From: Halichondria panicea
Taxonomy: Eukaryota; Porifera; Demospongiae; Suberitida; Halichondriidae
Length of the DNA: 64,000 bases
Direction of reading: 5' to 3'
Assembly (NCBI RefSeq): GCF_963675165.1
Contig: NC_087381.1
Location: 5,519,378 to 5,583,377, forward strand
In this document: positions 22,701 to 34,037 of the stretch, one piece after another
How the letters are laid out: each line of letters opens with the position of its first letter
How positions within the stretch are numbered: the first letter of the stretch is position 1
Made by a program: the position numbers and the translations under genes
The notes under the pieces: generated by a model
What the model was told of the DNA's origin: nothing
Seen by the model: the letters and a program-made list of their open reading frames with translations, nothing else
The model's database searches: none

Positions 22701-25700
22701 ATTAATCACCAAAATTTTAGTCTGCTCCAATAGTCTGGTTTTCCTAGAGCCTGTAAAGGTATGTGAACACTAAGCATATCATTGTGTAGGCAATGCTCTG
22801 CTCTATCACTTGGTACATTAATCACCAAAATTTTAGTCTGCTCCAATAGTCTGGTTTTCCTAGAGCCTGTCACAATTATATATACTAACTATCACATAAT
22901 GTTCACCTCTTGGTTGATAGCAGCTTCTGCTGCTACTTGCTCTACTATTGCAGTAACCAAGGTGATATGACTTGCAGTCAGATTTTGTGGTCTGGATGTG
23001 ATGTTGGCAATCTGATTGGATGTTTGCGTTGTCTTATTTGTTGAGAGTCCCTAGTAAAAACAGAATAGCATTTCAGTACAGTAAGTGGAAATGAAAAGGA
23101 ATTCAGCTAGCTTGTTCTAGTTGTATTTTTTGAAACAGTTAGCTACATATATATATAATTATATAGAATTAGTCCTGCAGTTGTTCAACAGATAATATTT
23201 ATTTCCTCAAACCACTTACTAGTGCAATCTCACACAATTCCCGGGATATGTCTGAAAGTGTAGTCTCACAGCTGCTGAGGTCAAGCTCATCCTTCCACAT
23301 ACCTCCCTCACTGATTGATCCAGAGCACTGTCTGCTGACATTCCCTGCAAACACATCCAATACTTCTACACATGGACAAGGGGACAGTGCAGTAGACCCT
23401 AGTGCCGTGTTGGGCCAAGAATGATTCTGGTATACCTCTGCTTTACAACCAGCTGTAAAAGTGTGTGCATTGTACAAGACACATACAAATAAATCCATTG
23501 CTCTATATATAAATGACACTAATGTAGCCGATGCTATAAGAGGAGTAAATAAAGCTGCTTGAACCAATGTACTGTGTACTACATGACCTTTGTAATCACT
23601 TAATTATCCCAAGGCACCAATTGACTTATATTATACGTTAATAAACATAAAAATTAATAATTACTATAAAACATCACGTTGTTTTTATTCCAAATAAAAT
23701 AACTTTTAATACCAAAAATGTTGTGGTAAAAACCTTATGAATGAGCCAAATCAACAGAAAATCCGTTGCAATCTACCAGTACTAATTTAGGTGTTACGAT
23801 TTATTATTGCGAATTGATTAACTCTCGCACATGCAGTTTACACATGTTTGATGCTCGCAAAGTAATACGGTAATTGTTATAACAAAAGTATCCACACACT
23901 CACTAGCTGCCACAAAAATCTTGTTGAGAACATTGAAAAAAATATGCATTTAGTATATTATAGTTAACTGTGTTAGGAGATTTACATATAATTATATTAC
24001 TATAGTTTGCTTTGTTATAATTATTGTTGTGCTTGTAATTTTTGACAATTAACCCACGCAGCCATTATATAGAAGCTTAAATGGAAACAGAAGTCTATTA
24101 CATATCTGATGGCTTGATGAATGATTTTCAAGGGATTTTCAAGGATAGAAGCATGTAAAAGTTGTAATAAGTGTTTTGCACTTTCTGTCAAAAAAAGGGG
24201 GTATTACAGTGGTGACTATAGTGTTATACGGTTGTTACAATCGTTACATGCATGCAGTAGTGACTGGTGTTACAGGTGTTACAGTGGTGACAGTTATATA
24301 TACAGTAAAAAACAAATTTGTTACATTAACATAAAACATGTTAAATAAAGTGTGAAAACACTATCAGCAAAAAAACATTTGCGAAAAATGTCCAGTCATG
24401 TGAATGATGTTGTAACAGATTGGAGTTATACTCGTGCCGAATTTTTGTTTCTACACTTTTTGGTCAATCTTAGCAACATTTCACATTGCATGCTATATAC
24501 AGGCTAATTATAATCAAGGTATGGGCACAAACATTATTTTAGTTACATAATCCTTACAGCCATTGTCAATGACAATCAGATCCAATGTGTCACGTGCCAG
24601 TAATCCCCTTGGTGGCGTTGTAGTAATACTTAGTTGCAATTGGGCAGTCTCCATGGGCTCTTGAGCAATACTGTCTACCCGATACGTAACAATGATTTCT
24701 TGATTCACACCCGGACGAACTGTGTATCTGTCGGAACTGATCTGAAAATCTATGCCCACACCTGCAAAAAATAAAGCTAAAATAATAGCCAAACAATTTT
24801 TTGGGAGAGATTTCATTAACACAAAGAAATTAGACGATTAGCCTCACTTGCAGTCCCATCATCAGCTACAAGGATGTCTCCTCTGATAAGGTTGGTAACC
24901 GAGTCAGGTCGTTTAATGTACCCAATACCAACCATATAGCCTTGTCCCCTTTCAACTGCTTCTAGCCTCTCTTCAAGAAATCCATACACTGTGGATATTG
25001 CAATTGGTAGAACGTTACTTGTACCATGATGTGCTCTGACACTAAGGAATATCCATTGAAATTCTCAGGATACTCCAGAGTACAAATCCCATGTACCCTG
25101 CTAGGGTGTACATTAATTCATATACCCTAGGGTACATTGGCTGTGGTCAGCCTGAAGCCCTCCTACCCTTTAAGGACCCTCTCTTTTAAAGAATACTATA
25201 CCGAGAAAAATTTTGTGAAAAGCAAAAAATGTGCGGGTGTCTGAAGTTGTAAATGTGGTTTGTCAAGTGCAAGCACACGCACACAAAATGTGCACAGTGC
25301 ATGCACGGCAGGGATCAAAGAGTGTTTACTACTACTCAGCTGTAAATGGTTGGATAACAGCTTCTAATTGCTTCTACTGGTATTCATAGTACAAGCTACC
25401 TATACCATGGATATCTGCGTGTGTATATATTGTTATTGTACTACCTCGTGCAGTTGTATGTTTTCCCTCGGACTGCACCCTCGGGGAATACATAGAACTG
25501 CCCTCGGTAGTACAAATCCGATACACCCTTGATATCTATGGTACAACTATTACATGTATGTTATTATTGTGGTTACCCCCTGTATGCAGGTCACCCTCTA
25601 TATATAATACAGCCAGATTAATGGGCCTCAAATTAAATACCTATATTGAGAGATTACATACCGATACAGTCGATGCATTGTCCCAGTAGGTTATAGGAGA

Positions 25701-27848
25701 GTCCGGCAGTGCTGAGACAACACTCTCTAACCTGAGCAGTAGCTGACTCGATCAAACTTACAGAAATGATGTCTCCGTTACACTCGACCTCACTATAGCA
25801 ACCAGTGATGGAACGAGGACCTTAAAAAAGAGCAATAACTATTTACTTGTATAACCAAGATATTTTTTAGTCTAACACGATAGTAAATAACGTATATCAG
25901 GGAATTTTCGTCAATACAAATTTTCCTACTAACTATAATAATTACCCACTTTATTTCGTATTAAAAAGTTTCACCCTACTCAAGGTGGTGACTATTGCGC
26001 ATTGTTGCATTTTGAGTGGGCAGATCAAAGGAAACACTGTGCCAGTATCTGCCATATGGCACAGGTCAAGCCTTGAACTGTGCCACTATCTAGATACTGG
26101 CATAGTATGGCTGAAGTTACGTAAAGCCCACCCTCCACCCAGTAACCTGAAACGGTCCCTTTTATAGTATAACACTGTTAACAGATTCAGTGGTAAGCAG
26201 AAAACGTTTTTCATGCGTCTGGTGCATTCCACAGCCACCACAAGTAGTTGAAACTAGTTGTCCTATAAAAGGAGTGATGTGTACACGGAAAAGAATGCAC
26301 AAGGAATGCAACAAATCAGTTGTTACACAGCTCACTCGTGCGCACATCGGATATATTGGCTCAGTAGTGCCTTTGATCTTGAGGCCTGCGGCCCTCGGGC
26401 CTAAGTCACTACTGAGCCAATATATCCCATGTGGCACTCGTGCATGTGTCACAACTATAACTTAATTTTCAGACGAATAATTAAACTAGCTACCAAAATG
26501 TGCACCGTACGAAAAATTTATAACTCGTATATACGGTAATTTGTAGAGATAGACTCACATTGTAAACATCTTCCTGCACTGTCTGTGTAAGCCACTCCCC
26601 CACCAGTAGCACAACACTCGCCACGACTCAGAGATTGGCTGGCATTAAAGCCATCAGTACAGCCAATGTTAGCCGAGCAAATCACATTTCCTGCATTTGA
26701 ATGGAGAGAAATCATAAATTTATTATGAAACTAATACTAGCTGGAGTCGAATGGATCAGCACAGCCAGCTATAGGGATATAGTCGAGCAAAGCATGCATA
26801 TTGACTACTAAGCACATTGCTCTACAAAGGATATTACTAGTTAAAAAATGAGTTAAAATTTTCTAAAAAGAGCACAGTCCCCTCTTTAATTCACATTTTT
26901 AATACTGTGAATCTTACCGGAGCACAGTTGACAGATATCGGCTCCTGTATTGAAGGACAAGAATCCCTCATCACAGCAGTCCTGACCTGCGACTCTTAAT
27001 GTTGGTCGTTCACTACTGCAACTGAAGTCTGCTGTACTGTAACATTCGACCTGACCCATACCTGTTCAATGCCAGAAAAATAATTATTGATGATACATAA
27101 TAGATTAACCTTAAAAAACCCAGGCCCGGAACAAAAGCCTAGATTGTGATTCACATCATGTAACAGCTGGTTGCTTGAGCCATATATACCTATTAATTAA
27201 TATACCCATGCAGTGATGATAAAATTATATTATACCACACTCAACGGCCGGCCAACTGCAATATATAAATCAGCCCATTTTTTGTGTACAACACATTTCC
27301 TACAAAGGTCACCTCTGTATAATGGCTAAAAGTTGGTTCCCAAATGTTTACGGTGAAAGAGGTTCTCAAAAACATGCACAGAGCCGAGCAAGCATTTGGA
27401 TAGCCAACTGTTCGTAAGTATTTTGCCAGTAGATCATTAAAAATGGAGTGTTCACAAGAAGGGCTGCTGGCTGGCAGTATATACCAGCCAGCACTGCAGC
27501 CCTTCTTGTGAACTCTGATCTCATTGCATGCAGTTTTGCCAGCTTTTTTCTGACTCTCAAACAGCTATATAGCGCTTTTAGTGCACAGCTAACTCATAAG
27601 TAGTCTCCTTCACAGGTCTTGAAGGAAAAAAGAGTGCATATATATATGGCCTGGGATCGAGGCTAAATAACACCCATGCACTGGAAGCAGCATGTCCTAC
27701 CATCAGTATAACTGAATACATTCCTGCATTTATATTATTGACACAACAGTCCTCACATTGTATTATTTATTAAAAAAAGCAGTGTCTTACCAGCAGTGGA
27801 ATTGAGCAAGAGGATCAATGTCAGTAGAAGTTGACTTGAAACTCCCAT
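16788..27848 (-). CDS. Gene E: adhesion G-protein-coupled receptor, 1009 residues
   Basis: Sixteen exons: 27848-27791, 27061-26918, 26690-26559, 25820-25662, 25063-24848, 24761-24558, 23452-23220, 23050-22907, 21433-21339, 21078-20571, 20519-20477, 18597-18494, 18416-18295, 18240-17972, 17849-17783, 17319-16788. The sum is 3030 bases in one frame. Order: signal peptide (MGVSSQLLLTLILLLNSTA), three cysteine-rich modules (residues about 20-164, e.g. CCDEGFLSFNTGADICQLC), an unrecognised module (165-236), an Ig-like beta module (237-304), HRM (305-382, SWPNTALG...PCPC...GGMW), GAIN (about 383-645), GPS-like motif (to 680), then seven membrane segments (681 to about 940) and a Ser/Thr-rich tail. 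The GPS reads CECRQLGHFGIL, without the usual HL(T/S). From HRM on, exon sizes match gene C almost base for base. Class assignment is firm; ligand unknown. Confidence 0.88.
19111..19282. repeat. Three-unit tandem repeat in gene E intron
   Basis: Three diverged units of roughly 55-65 bases, each with GCAACAGATGAGAAT and ACTTGGAAG(G/A)CAGAGTA. It lies in the 1.9-kb intron before the GPS exon. Confidence 0.7.
19300..19525 (+). other. Uncharacterised plus-strand open frame in gene E intron
   Basis: An open frame of about 75 codons with non-repetitive composition (SAISGYPLIDYYIGPLIAGK, SGVSTSGWAWDV) followed by GTGAGC, a plausible donor. I recognise no family. It could be an exon fragment of a displaced gene or chance. 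Confidence 0.2.
21434..22339. other. Gene E intron, no gene seen
   Basis: Only a short direct repeat (GGGTATAAAGTTAAGTACA near 21537 and 21590) is apparent. Short open frames lack support. Confidence 0.5.
22340..22873. mobile_element. Inverted-repeat element with duplicated right end
   Basis: Left end GTGACAGGCTCTGGGAAAAC at 22340 is the reverse complement of the right end at 22854-22873; the inverted match runs about 38 bp. The right-hand 118 bp (from AGGTATGTGAACACTAAGCA) occurs twice in tandem, at 22641-22758 and 22759-22876. No transposase frame. It lies in an intron of gene E. Confidence 0.8.
23453..24557. other. Gene E intron, no gene seen
   Basis: AT-rich, with a run of GGTGTTACAG/GTGGTGAC-like short repeats near 24210-24290. 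No supported coding sequence. Confidence 0.5.
25064..25661. repeat. Gene E intron with dispersed repeat
   Basis: Bases about 25585-25640 (GGTCACCCTCTATATATAAT, ACAGCCAGATTAATGGGCC) are an inverted copy of the family at 45-110. A TACCCTAGGGTA-like palindromic cluster lies near 25095-25135. No coding sequence. Confidence 0.5.
25985..26462. repeat. Inverted-repeat element in gene E intron
   Basis: ATATTGGCTCAGTAGTG at 26351 pairs with CACTACTGAGCCAATATAT at 26407; CACTGTGCCAGTATCTGCCA near 26035 pairs weakly with GATACTGGCATAGT near 26092. Parts recur at 42050-42170 (CTACTGAGCCAATATATCCC, TGTGGCAC.GGTGCATGTG), upstream of gene C. No open frame. Confidence 0.6.
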
Positions 27849-27918
27849 CCTGCATGCATGTGTTCTTTTTGACAATGATTGCTTTGGTTGTAAGGCCACA
27901 GTTATGCTCATTCCCATG

Positions 27919-27942
27919 CATCCTGTTTATATAAACAGGATG
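27919..27942. promoter_or_regulatory. 24-bp perfect palindrome with TATA core upstream of gene E
   Basis: The half site CATCCTGTTTAT is followed directly by its reverse complement. The centre reads TTTATATAAA, a TATA-like core, 72-95 bases upstream of the ATG at 27848. Position suggests a core promoter, possibly a dimer site. The palindrome is directly visible; its role is inferred. Confidence 0.5.
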
Positions 27943-28921
27943 AGGGAGAGCGGTCATTATTCATCATTGTTGGTTTGACATGCACCATTTGCAGGTGAAA
28001 ATTAACAGAATGTCTGTTGATAGTTATTGTGTAATGTTTTATTAGTGTTTAAACAGTGTGTTTAAATAGTGTGTAAGTAGGAAATGTACCTATATCTAAC
28101 CACACCAGGAGTGTACGAATACATGCACTTGTGGTGTTGGATAGTGCATTTCCTACTTCACAGTTTATACAACAACAAGACTATATATAATAATAGTGTT
28201 TGTGACGTAGCTTAGTCAAATTAGTTTATGGCCTTGCGTATTTTGGTCAGTATAATTATGTCTATAGACGCCTATACTTGTCTCACATTTGCTCTAAATA
28301 TCGTGTGTATCATACTGGTGATTATATACATGTAGTATTACTGTTTAAAAGTACCACAGAGATCATAATGACAAACCTATAAAGCTGTGCGCGCATTTCT
28401 CTTTTAGTGTGAACTTGCCAACCTCACACTATAATGTTATACACTGTACTGTGTAACAGCAAAAACTCCTGGTAACAGTTATTCTGCATGTTTATTCACT
28501 GCATTACATATACATCTACATCCCTGTCGCACTGTTTGGAAGTACCACAGAGACTAAAATCATCAATAACAAACCTTATAGCTAAAGCTGCATTTCTCTT
28601 TTAGTATAATTATGATCATGCCGACCTCACACGAAATGTACAAACACATTCACTGTCAAAAGCTCCCTTTCTCTTTTGCAGGATCAGAATAGAATTATTA
28701 AACAAAAATTGTTTGATTTTTTGTCTATTTGTAAATCTTATCTGCATTGTTATGTTATTGTTGTATTCCATGATTGTGTTAACTTGTTTTTATTGACTCT
28801 GTTTAGCATACTAGATTTGAAGAAGCTAACAGAGATATATTTTGTATCACAATAAACATGAAATATACACAACATTAGGTGTTACTTTGCTTTAGCTCTT
28901 GGTATACACTCTTTAAATGTT
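27943..28921. repeat. Intergenic upstream of gene E
   Basis: No gene is seen. An inverted pair AAGTAGGAAATG / CATTTCCTACTT spans 28075-28158. A direct repeat pair at about 28340-28430 and 28531-28632 shares AAGTACCACAGAGA, ACAAACCT.ATA and GCATTTCTCTTTTAGT. Confidence 0.55.
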
Positions 28922-31625
28922 TTATTGTCTTTTTACGTAGATGACTGGTGGACGTAACTGGAAATCATACAAGAGTATTGAGGATTTCGTGACTGAATCT
29001 TCCCACTCAATTCGCTTCTTCTTGTTTTCTGGATCCTGTCTTCTTGCCACTATCCATTTGCTGTTGTATTTCCCTTCCATCCAGACAATTCTATACCTCT
29101 GAATCTGAGATCGATCGAACTTGAGCAATCCATGGCTCGATGTTACTGCTTGGACAGCTTCTGGCTGCCAGCAACTGATCAATCTTGAGACCTGCTAAAT
29201 CCTGCACCTCCCTAACATCTGTCCGTGATTGCTTTCGGTAGGCCCCAGTGTACACCTGTATGACATCGAATTTGAAGGTAGATACCATGTGAAGCAAAGC
29301 AACCTAAATTTAGGAAGCCTGCTCAGTTAGGGATGGTATAATTTTTTTGTATGCACACATGTGACCTAAATTTAGGAATTGTGTGTATATACTTATGCAT
29401 TACGTATACCTAAGTTGAAGAATTATGCAAAGTGACCTAAATTTAGTATATTTAGGGAAGGTGCAATAGGTGTGCTGAACTGTCGTATAATTATTGCTTA
29501 CATTGCACTCTTCATTCTCTGCAGCAAATAGAGCTTGAAGCTGGGTATTCTGAGGCGCATCACAGCTCATATCTGCTGATCCTGAGGCTGGGAGTTGGGC
29601 CAGTTGACAAACTGTGTAATAATTATTAAAGTATAATGGTGTTACGTATATAATTCTGATTGAAATGAAAGTTTGCTCACCTTCTTGGAGATGTAGCAAG
29701 GGCCAGGGGGTAATTCCAAATTCAAATTGCTCCCACCAAATACGAGCATCATCAGAGATCCAAGACTAAAACTTTGGAATATCTATGTGTAGACGTGTGC
29801 GGCAGGTCTATCTTGTTGTCAGACAGGTGAACTCTATTTGGAATGCCACATGGAATCTCCTGCAGTAAACATTTTGCATGTAAAGTTGAGGTGTATTTTT
29901 GGTAAAGATCCTTACAGTAAAATGCACGAATCAGCGAAAATTAATACTCAAAATGTTACGCTATTATAGTGTAAAATCCAAATTTTTATGAGCGTAATAG
30001 GCACATTTTTCAAGAATTCAAGTATCGAATGGGTGTATTATCAGGGCCTAGAGAGCTGTACAATATAACGAACATCAGCGTCTGTAAAAAACCGCTATTA
30101 GCAACTGCATACACCCTAACACAAAGTGTGTTGCCATACATAATGTAGTATGCATGTGCTTGTACGGTATTTATTATGATCACTGACAAATCGTTATATA
30201 TTACATGCAGACTTACTTAGAAGTAGTTTCACTGCTACATCATTTCACTGCTACATCAGCATTGCACCAAGCATCACTGCTCCAATGCTGAAAATATATC
30301 ACAGCTTTCCCATCTTCTAAAAGAATTTGAAGCAATGTGGAAGAGAGTGACCGTTTAGTCCGTCAATACAAGGTTCCAGCCACGACCTCACATCAGAAAT
30401 AGTATTGAGTACCTCAACCGTTGGGGTAGGTTTGCTTGACTGTGTAATCTGCTTTTGGAGATCTGTACAATTATACATGCAATAATCATTATGTAAAAGC
30501 TGGTCAATGTCCTCATGGGTATATTTATGACCAACAGGTAGGAAGTTTACCAGCACCTATTATAGCACAATGTATACAGTGTCATATGCATGCATGGGCA
30601 ACCATGCATTGACAATGTGTGCATGAATGATTATAATTGTAGTCATTAGGGCAGGGCAGTGCATGCAGTTGCTATGTAATAATTATTACAATGCTATAAT
30701 AATGATACCTTAGTGAATATCTTCCGTTCTACCAACAATGCACAAAACCCCAGGAAGAACTTGTTTTGGTTTTCTTTTGTTGTATTGTCCAGTTGGATGT
30801 TCAGAACTGGTGGGAGATGATCTAAAGCAATCAAGGATTTGAGTAGCACATGAATTGTAACGTTGCAGTCATGAGGGAATTGCAGTATGTCAATGTAGAC
30901 GTGAGCTAACTTTCCATGAGGTGCATGCCCGGGTGTGTACTAGCACTCCAGTGACGTGTTCTGAGAGGAAGCAATCCCTGCACAGACTTTGAGATCTTTG
31001 CGAGGTGAGGAAGATTGGTCTTGTGCTGATCCATGCCATCAATGATGAGGGTAACACTGTGCTGTGGATTTGTTCTAGATTTCTCCCGATGACCATAATA
31101 CTTCCGCCTTCCTTGCCTGTCACCATAATAATAATAGCAAGATGGAATAAAATGCATAATTGTGAGTTACGTACATTTTATTGCTGTCTGACTAAAGGCA
31201 AAGAATTAATTGCGTGTAAATGTAATCTGTACTTGAATATAAGGTAAAGGCTTGCAGAGTCACTTACTGAACAATCTGTAGATGTTGATCATACTCCTCC
31301 TTAAATCCACTCTTCATTCTTTCCTGGTCAAACTTAGTGCAAATATCACACTTGCTGAAAGCGCTTTAATTTGCTGTAAATTGGTATAGTTGATATGGTT
31401 ATAGTATAATTATAGAATACTTACACTGGGAATGAGCACCTTCGAAAAATCTTCTTTCCAAAAGCGGTAAAAGGTAGAAACTTTTACAACTGGGATTCCT
31501 CCAGCCATGAGCTCCCTCTTCATCCTGAGGTACACATCGTACTTAGTGAGGAAATGAGGAAGGTGTATACGCGATCGATGTGAGGCATCTTATCTCCAAT
31601 GAGATTAAAGTATTGCCTCATCCAA
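28922..31625 (-). pseudogene. Decayed DUF7869-like, transposon-type gene
   Basis: Minus-strand blocks in order: YFNLIGDKMPHID and LRMKRELMAGGIPVVKVSTF in about 31625-31425, FSKCDICTKFDQERMKSGF (31370-31268), VTLIIDGMDQHKTNLPHL followed by LPLRT, HGKLAHVYIDILQFPHDC and NIQLDNTTKENQNKFFLGF (31116-30709), then LVNFLPVGHKYTHEDIDQLL (30556-30320). These are hallmarks of the DUF7869 family found in many copies in sponges and corals, thought to derive from transposons. At least three frameshifts are needed to join the blocks. Weaker coding-like frames continue to 28922 (e.g. KWIVARRQDPENKKK). Function today is unlikely. Confidence 0.65.
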
Positions 31626-31694
31626 GTCTCTCATCCAAGTATTCTTTGTGTTAATATAGCTTAGCTTGCTTAGCACTATTCTAAATCAGTTATA

Positions 31695-31806
31695 GGCCTC
31701 ATCCAACGGTCACTATGGGATTATGAGACCCTCAGGCCCTTAGTAGCGCCTTCGCTGCACTCGGGGGCGCTACAGCCTCAGGCCCTCGGGGTCTCATAAT
31801 CCCATA
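31695..31806. repeat. Hairpin repeat
   Basis: CACTATGGGATTATGAGACC pairs with GGTCTCATAATCCCATAG. An inner pair (GCGCCTTCGCTGC / CGGGGGCGC) is weaker. Related, more decayed words lie near 33890 and 41045 (CCTCGTCCAATGGTCAC). Confidence 0.7.
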
Positions 31807-31898
31807 GAAACCTTGGATTCATCCTATAACTATATATAGGCAATTTCCTTGAGCACAACTAGATCATTATTATATTGCATTGTCTCTCTTTATTATAG

Positions 31899-32161
31899 AT
31901 CAGCTTCTAACCGAGGAAGAAGTCATCACTGACACTACTATAAACCCCCCTGAAGTAGTAGTCACAGTCAATCTAAACACGGCCATAGTGGTACCAATTG
32001 TGGTGATCCTGCTCATTGTATGCTGTTGTATTCTAATACTCGTTGTCGTGTGTGGAGTGAAGGATCGTAAGAAAAAAAGTTGTCAATCCGATACTGAAAC
32101 GAGTGCGTTTTTGGATAAAAAAAAGATACGACTGACTGAGTACAATACTTGGATACTATAA
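31899..32161 (+). pseudogene. Orphan LVP membrane exon
   Basis: After an acceptor (TATTATAG) it encodes DQLLTEEEVITDTTINPPEV, a hydrophobic helix ([18 protein letters not shown]), and a basic, Cys-poor tail (CGVKDRKKKSCQSDTETSAF) ending at TAA. It matches the last exon of LVP copy B at 38762-39009. No lysozyme-like, VWA or beta exon lies upstream on this strand; the minus-strand DUF7869-like remnant is there instead. It is most simply the 3' stump of a lost LVP gene. The reading frame is still open, so loss may be recent. Confidence 0.75.
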
Positions 32162-33264
32162 CAAGTGAAAAAGTAGTTAGCTAACATGAGAGTATTTTGA
32201 GCATTTTAGACTTTGTTCATTTGCATGCTGTTTTTGCTTCTTGAGTTTTCATATCAATTTCATGCTGCCAGCCCCTTTTTAATTCCTAACGAAGCGAGGC
32301 TCTAATCCAGGGCTGTAAGAAAATGTTTTATGGTGGAGGCACAAATAGAAATGGGGGCGAACTCCTGGGCAAGGCGGCTCTTGCGCTGGTGAAACTTAAT
32401 TTAATGTTCTCATAGTTGTTAACATAGTTTAGATACATAATTGCAGTATGAAAACCTGCCCCCCAGCCCCCTTGGTTATTACGGCCGAGTAATCAGGTCA
32501 CGTTGAGATTTTGGCAGTGCATGGACGTTATAACATTAGTGGCAGACACATTAGAACTTAGTGGCTCTGGTTGTTGCATTTACGTTACTTGAACAGTTTG
32601 ACTTCAAAGTTGGAGGACGTGTTAGCTATGGTATTGAGGACACTCTATGCAGTTCAATTTTACACCTCAGAAGCATTAAGTGTTCTGCTCATAATTATTA
32701 TATGCAATAAATTGACAATTCGTAACATTTTTACTGGCATCAGAGGGGTACAATTAGTATGATGGTAGAGAAGGGTCACCCGCCTCGGCCTATAGCTGGC
32801 ACAATTAACTGTGCGCATGGTTAAACAAAAACCGCCAACAAAATTAATGTTCAGGTATGATTATTTGATCAGTCTGCACAATTTCAAGGGTCAACTATCA
32901 ATTCATATTTTTGCATTTTAATTAACGAAAGGTATTCCTTTTGTTGAAATGGCCTATAGCGTCGAGAACAGGCTGCTTGTTACAGACAGAACGCCTGGTC
33001 AAGTTCCAATGTGGCAATTGGTATACCAGGAATTTCATGGACTGGTAATTAACAACCATAACGGGTCATGAAATCGTTATGATATAAACATTCCATGGAA
33101 TGGCTTATCAAAGGAGATCTGACAAGCATGGTGCAGCTCAAGCTCTTATTACTCTCTTCAAGAGTATATAGCTCTATATACAAGACCAAATCCAACTGAC
33201 CTGCACTGCACTGTGCGTCAATGGCATGCACCACCTATCTTTTCAAAATCCACCTCTGTGCATG

Positions 33265-33452
33265 TGTATACAGTGGAACCCCTCTATAACGGACACCTTT
33301 GGTGAACAATGTTTTGGCCTTTATACAGAGGTGGCCTTTGTTGAGAGGTTGTTTTGTATACAAACTGTTCATTTGGGACCTGGGTGCCTGGCCGTTATAT
33401 ATAGCAGCTGGCCTTTATTCGGAGGTAGTTGTTAACTGAGATTCCACTGTAG
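33265..33452. mobile_element. Short MITE-like element
   Basis: Begins TACAGTGGAACCCCTCTATAA and ends ACTGAGATTCCACTGTA (inverted ends about 12-17 bp), with TTTGGGACCTGGGTGCCTGG inside. The start is given here from the T at about 33268. A decayed relative lies near 1320-1440. Confidence 0.55.
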
Positions 33453-33536
33453 TATAAAAAACGGCTTTTACATAAGTTTATTTGGTCAATATCACTTTTT
33501 CCATGACTTTTGTTGATATCTGTATTGTTTTTTCTT

Positions 33537-33662
33537 CCTCGTACGTCCCTCCCCTCCCCTGCTCTCAACAGGCAGGTGGGTAAACTGTCTTTCACATTCG
33601 TACAGTCCAGACTCCTATATCACTACGTTTAGATAAACTGAGCCGGTTCTTTGATTATAGTT
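33537..33662 (+). pseudogene. CSDE1: Duplicated fragment of CSDE1 last exon and 3' UTR
   Basis: CCTCGTACGTCCCTCCCCTC and AAACTGTCTTTCACATTCGT, then TAAACTGAGCC, match 13337-13440 in order. The source covers the last dozen codons and start of the 3' UTR of CSDE1. The TGA of the source is altered here. Only about 120 bp is shared, so it is a dead fragment inside segmental unit 1. Confidence 0.75.
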
Positions 33663-34037
33663 ACACCGAAAAACAATAATTATAGTCTCAAAGTAGACTA
33701 TAATACCATTATTATACTGCAGAAAGAGTGGCCAGATTTTGTAGCCTTCAAATGGCTAGTTGAACAACATGTCATGTCGTCTCCTACACAGATGCGCTGT
33801 GCTTTCCAAGTTTTTTGTAAGTCTTCAAGCTCGCAAACCACGCTCATTGATCTTTCTCATTGCTTAGTTGTCCGGTATATATAGCCTCGTCCAATGGTCA
33901 CAATGGGATTTTGAGATCATCAGACCATTAGTTTATATAGCCCCCTCGCTACGTTCCATGTAATTTAAAGTATGTCTATGCTTCGGGTCTCAAATCCCTT
34001 AATTGGACTCATTGTTGGTGCATGCATTGGTTTAGGT

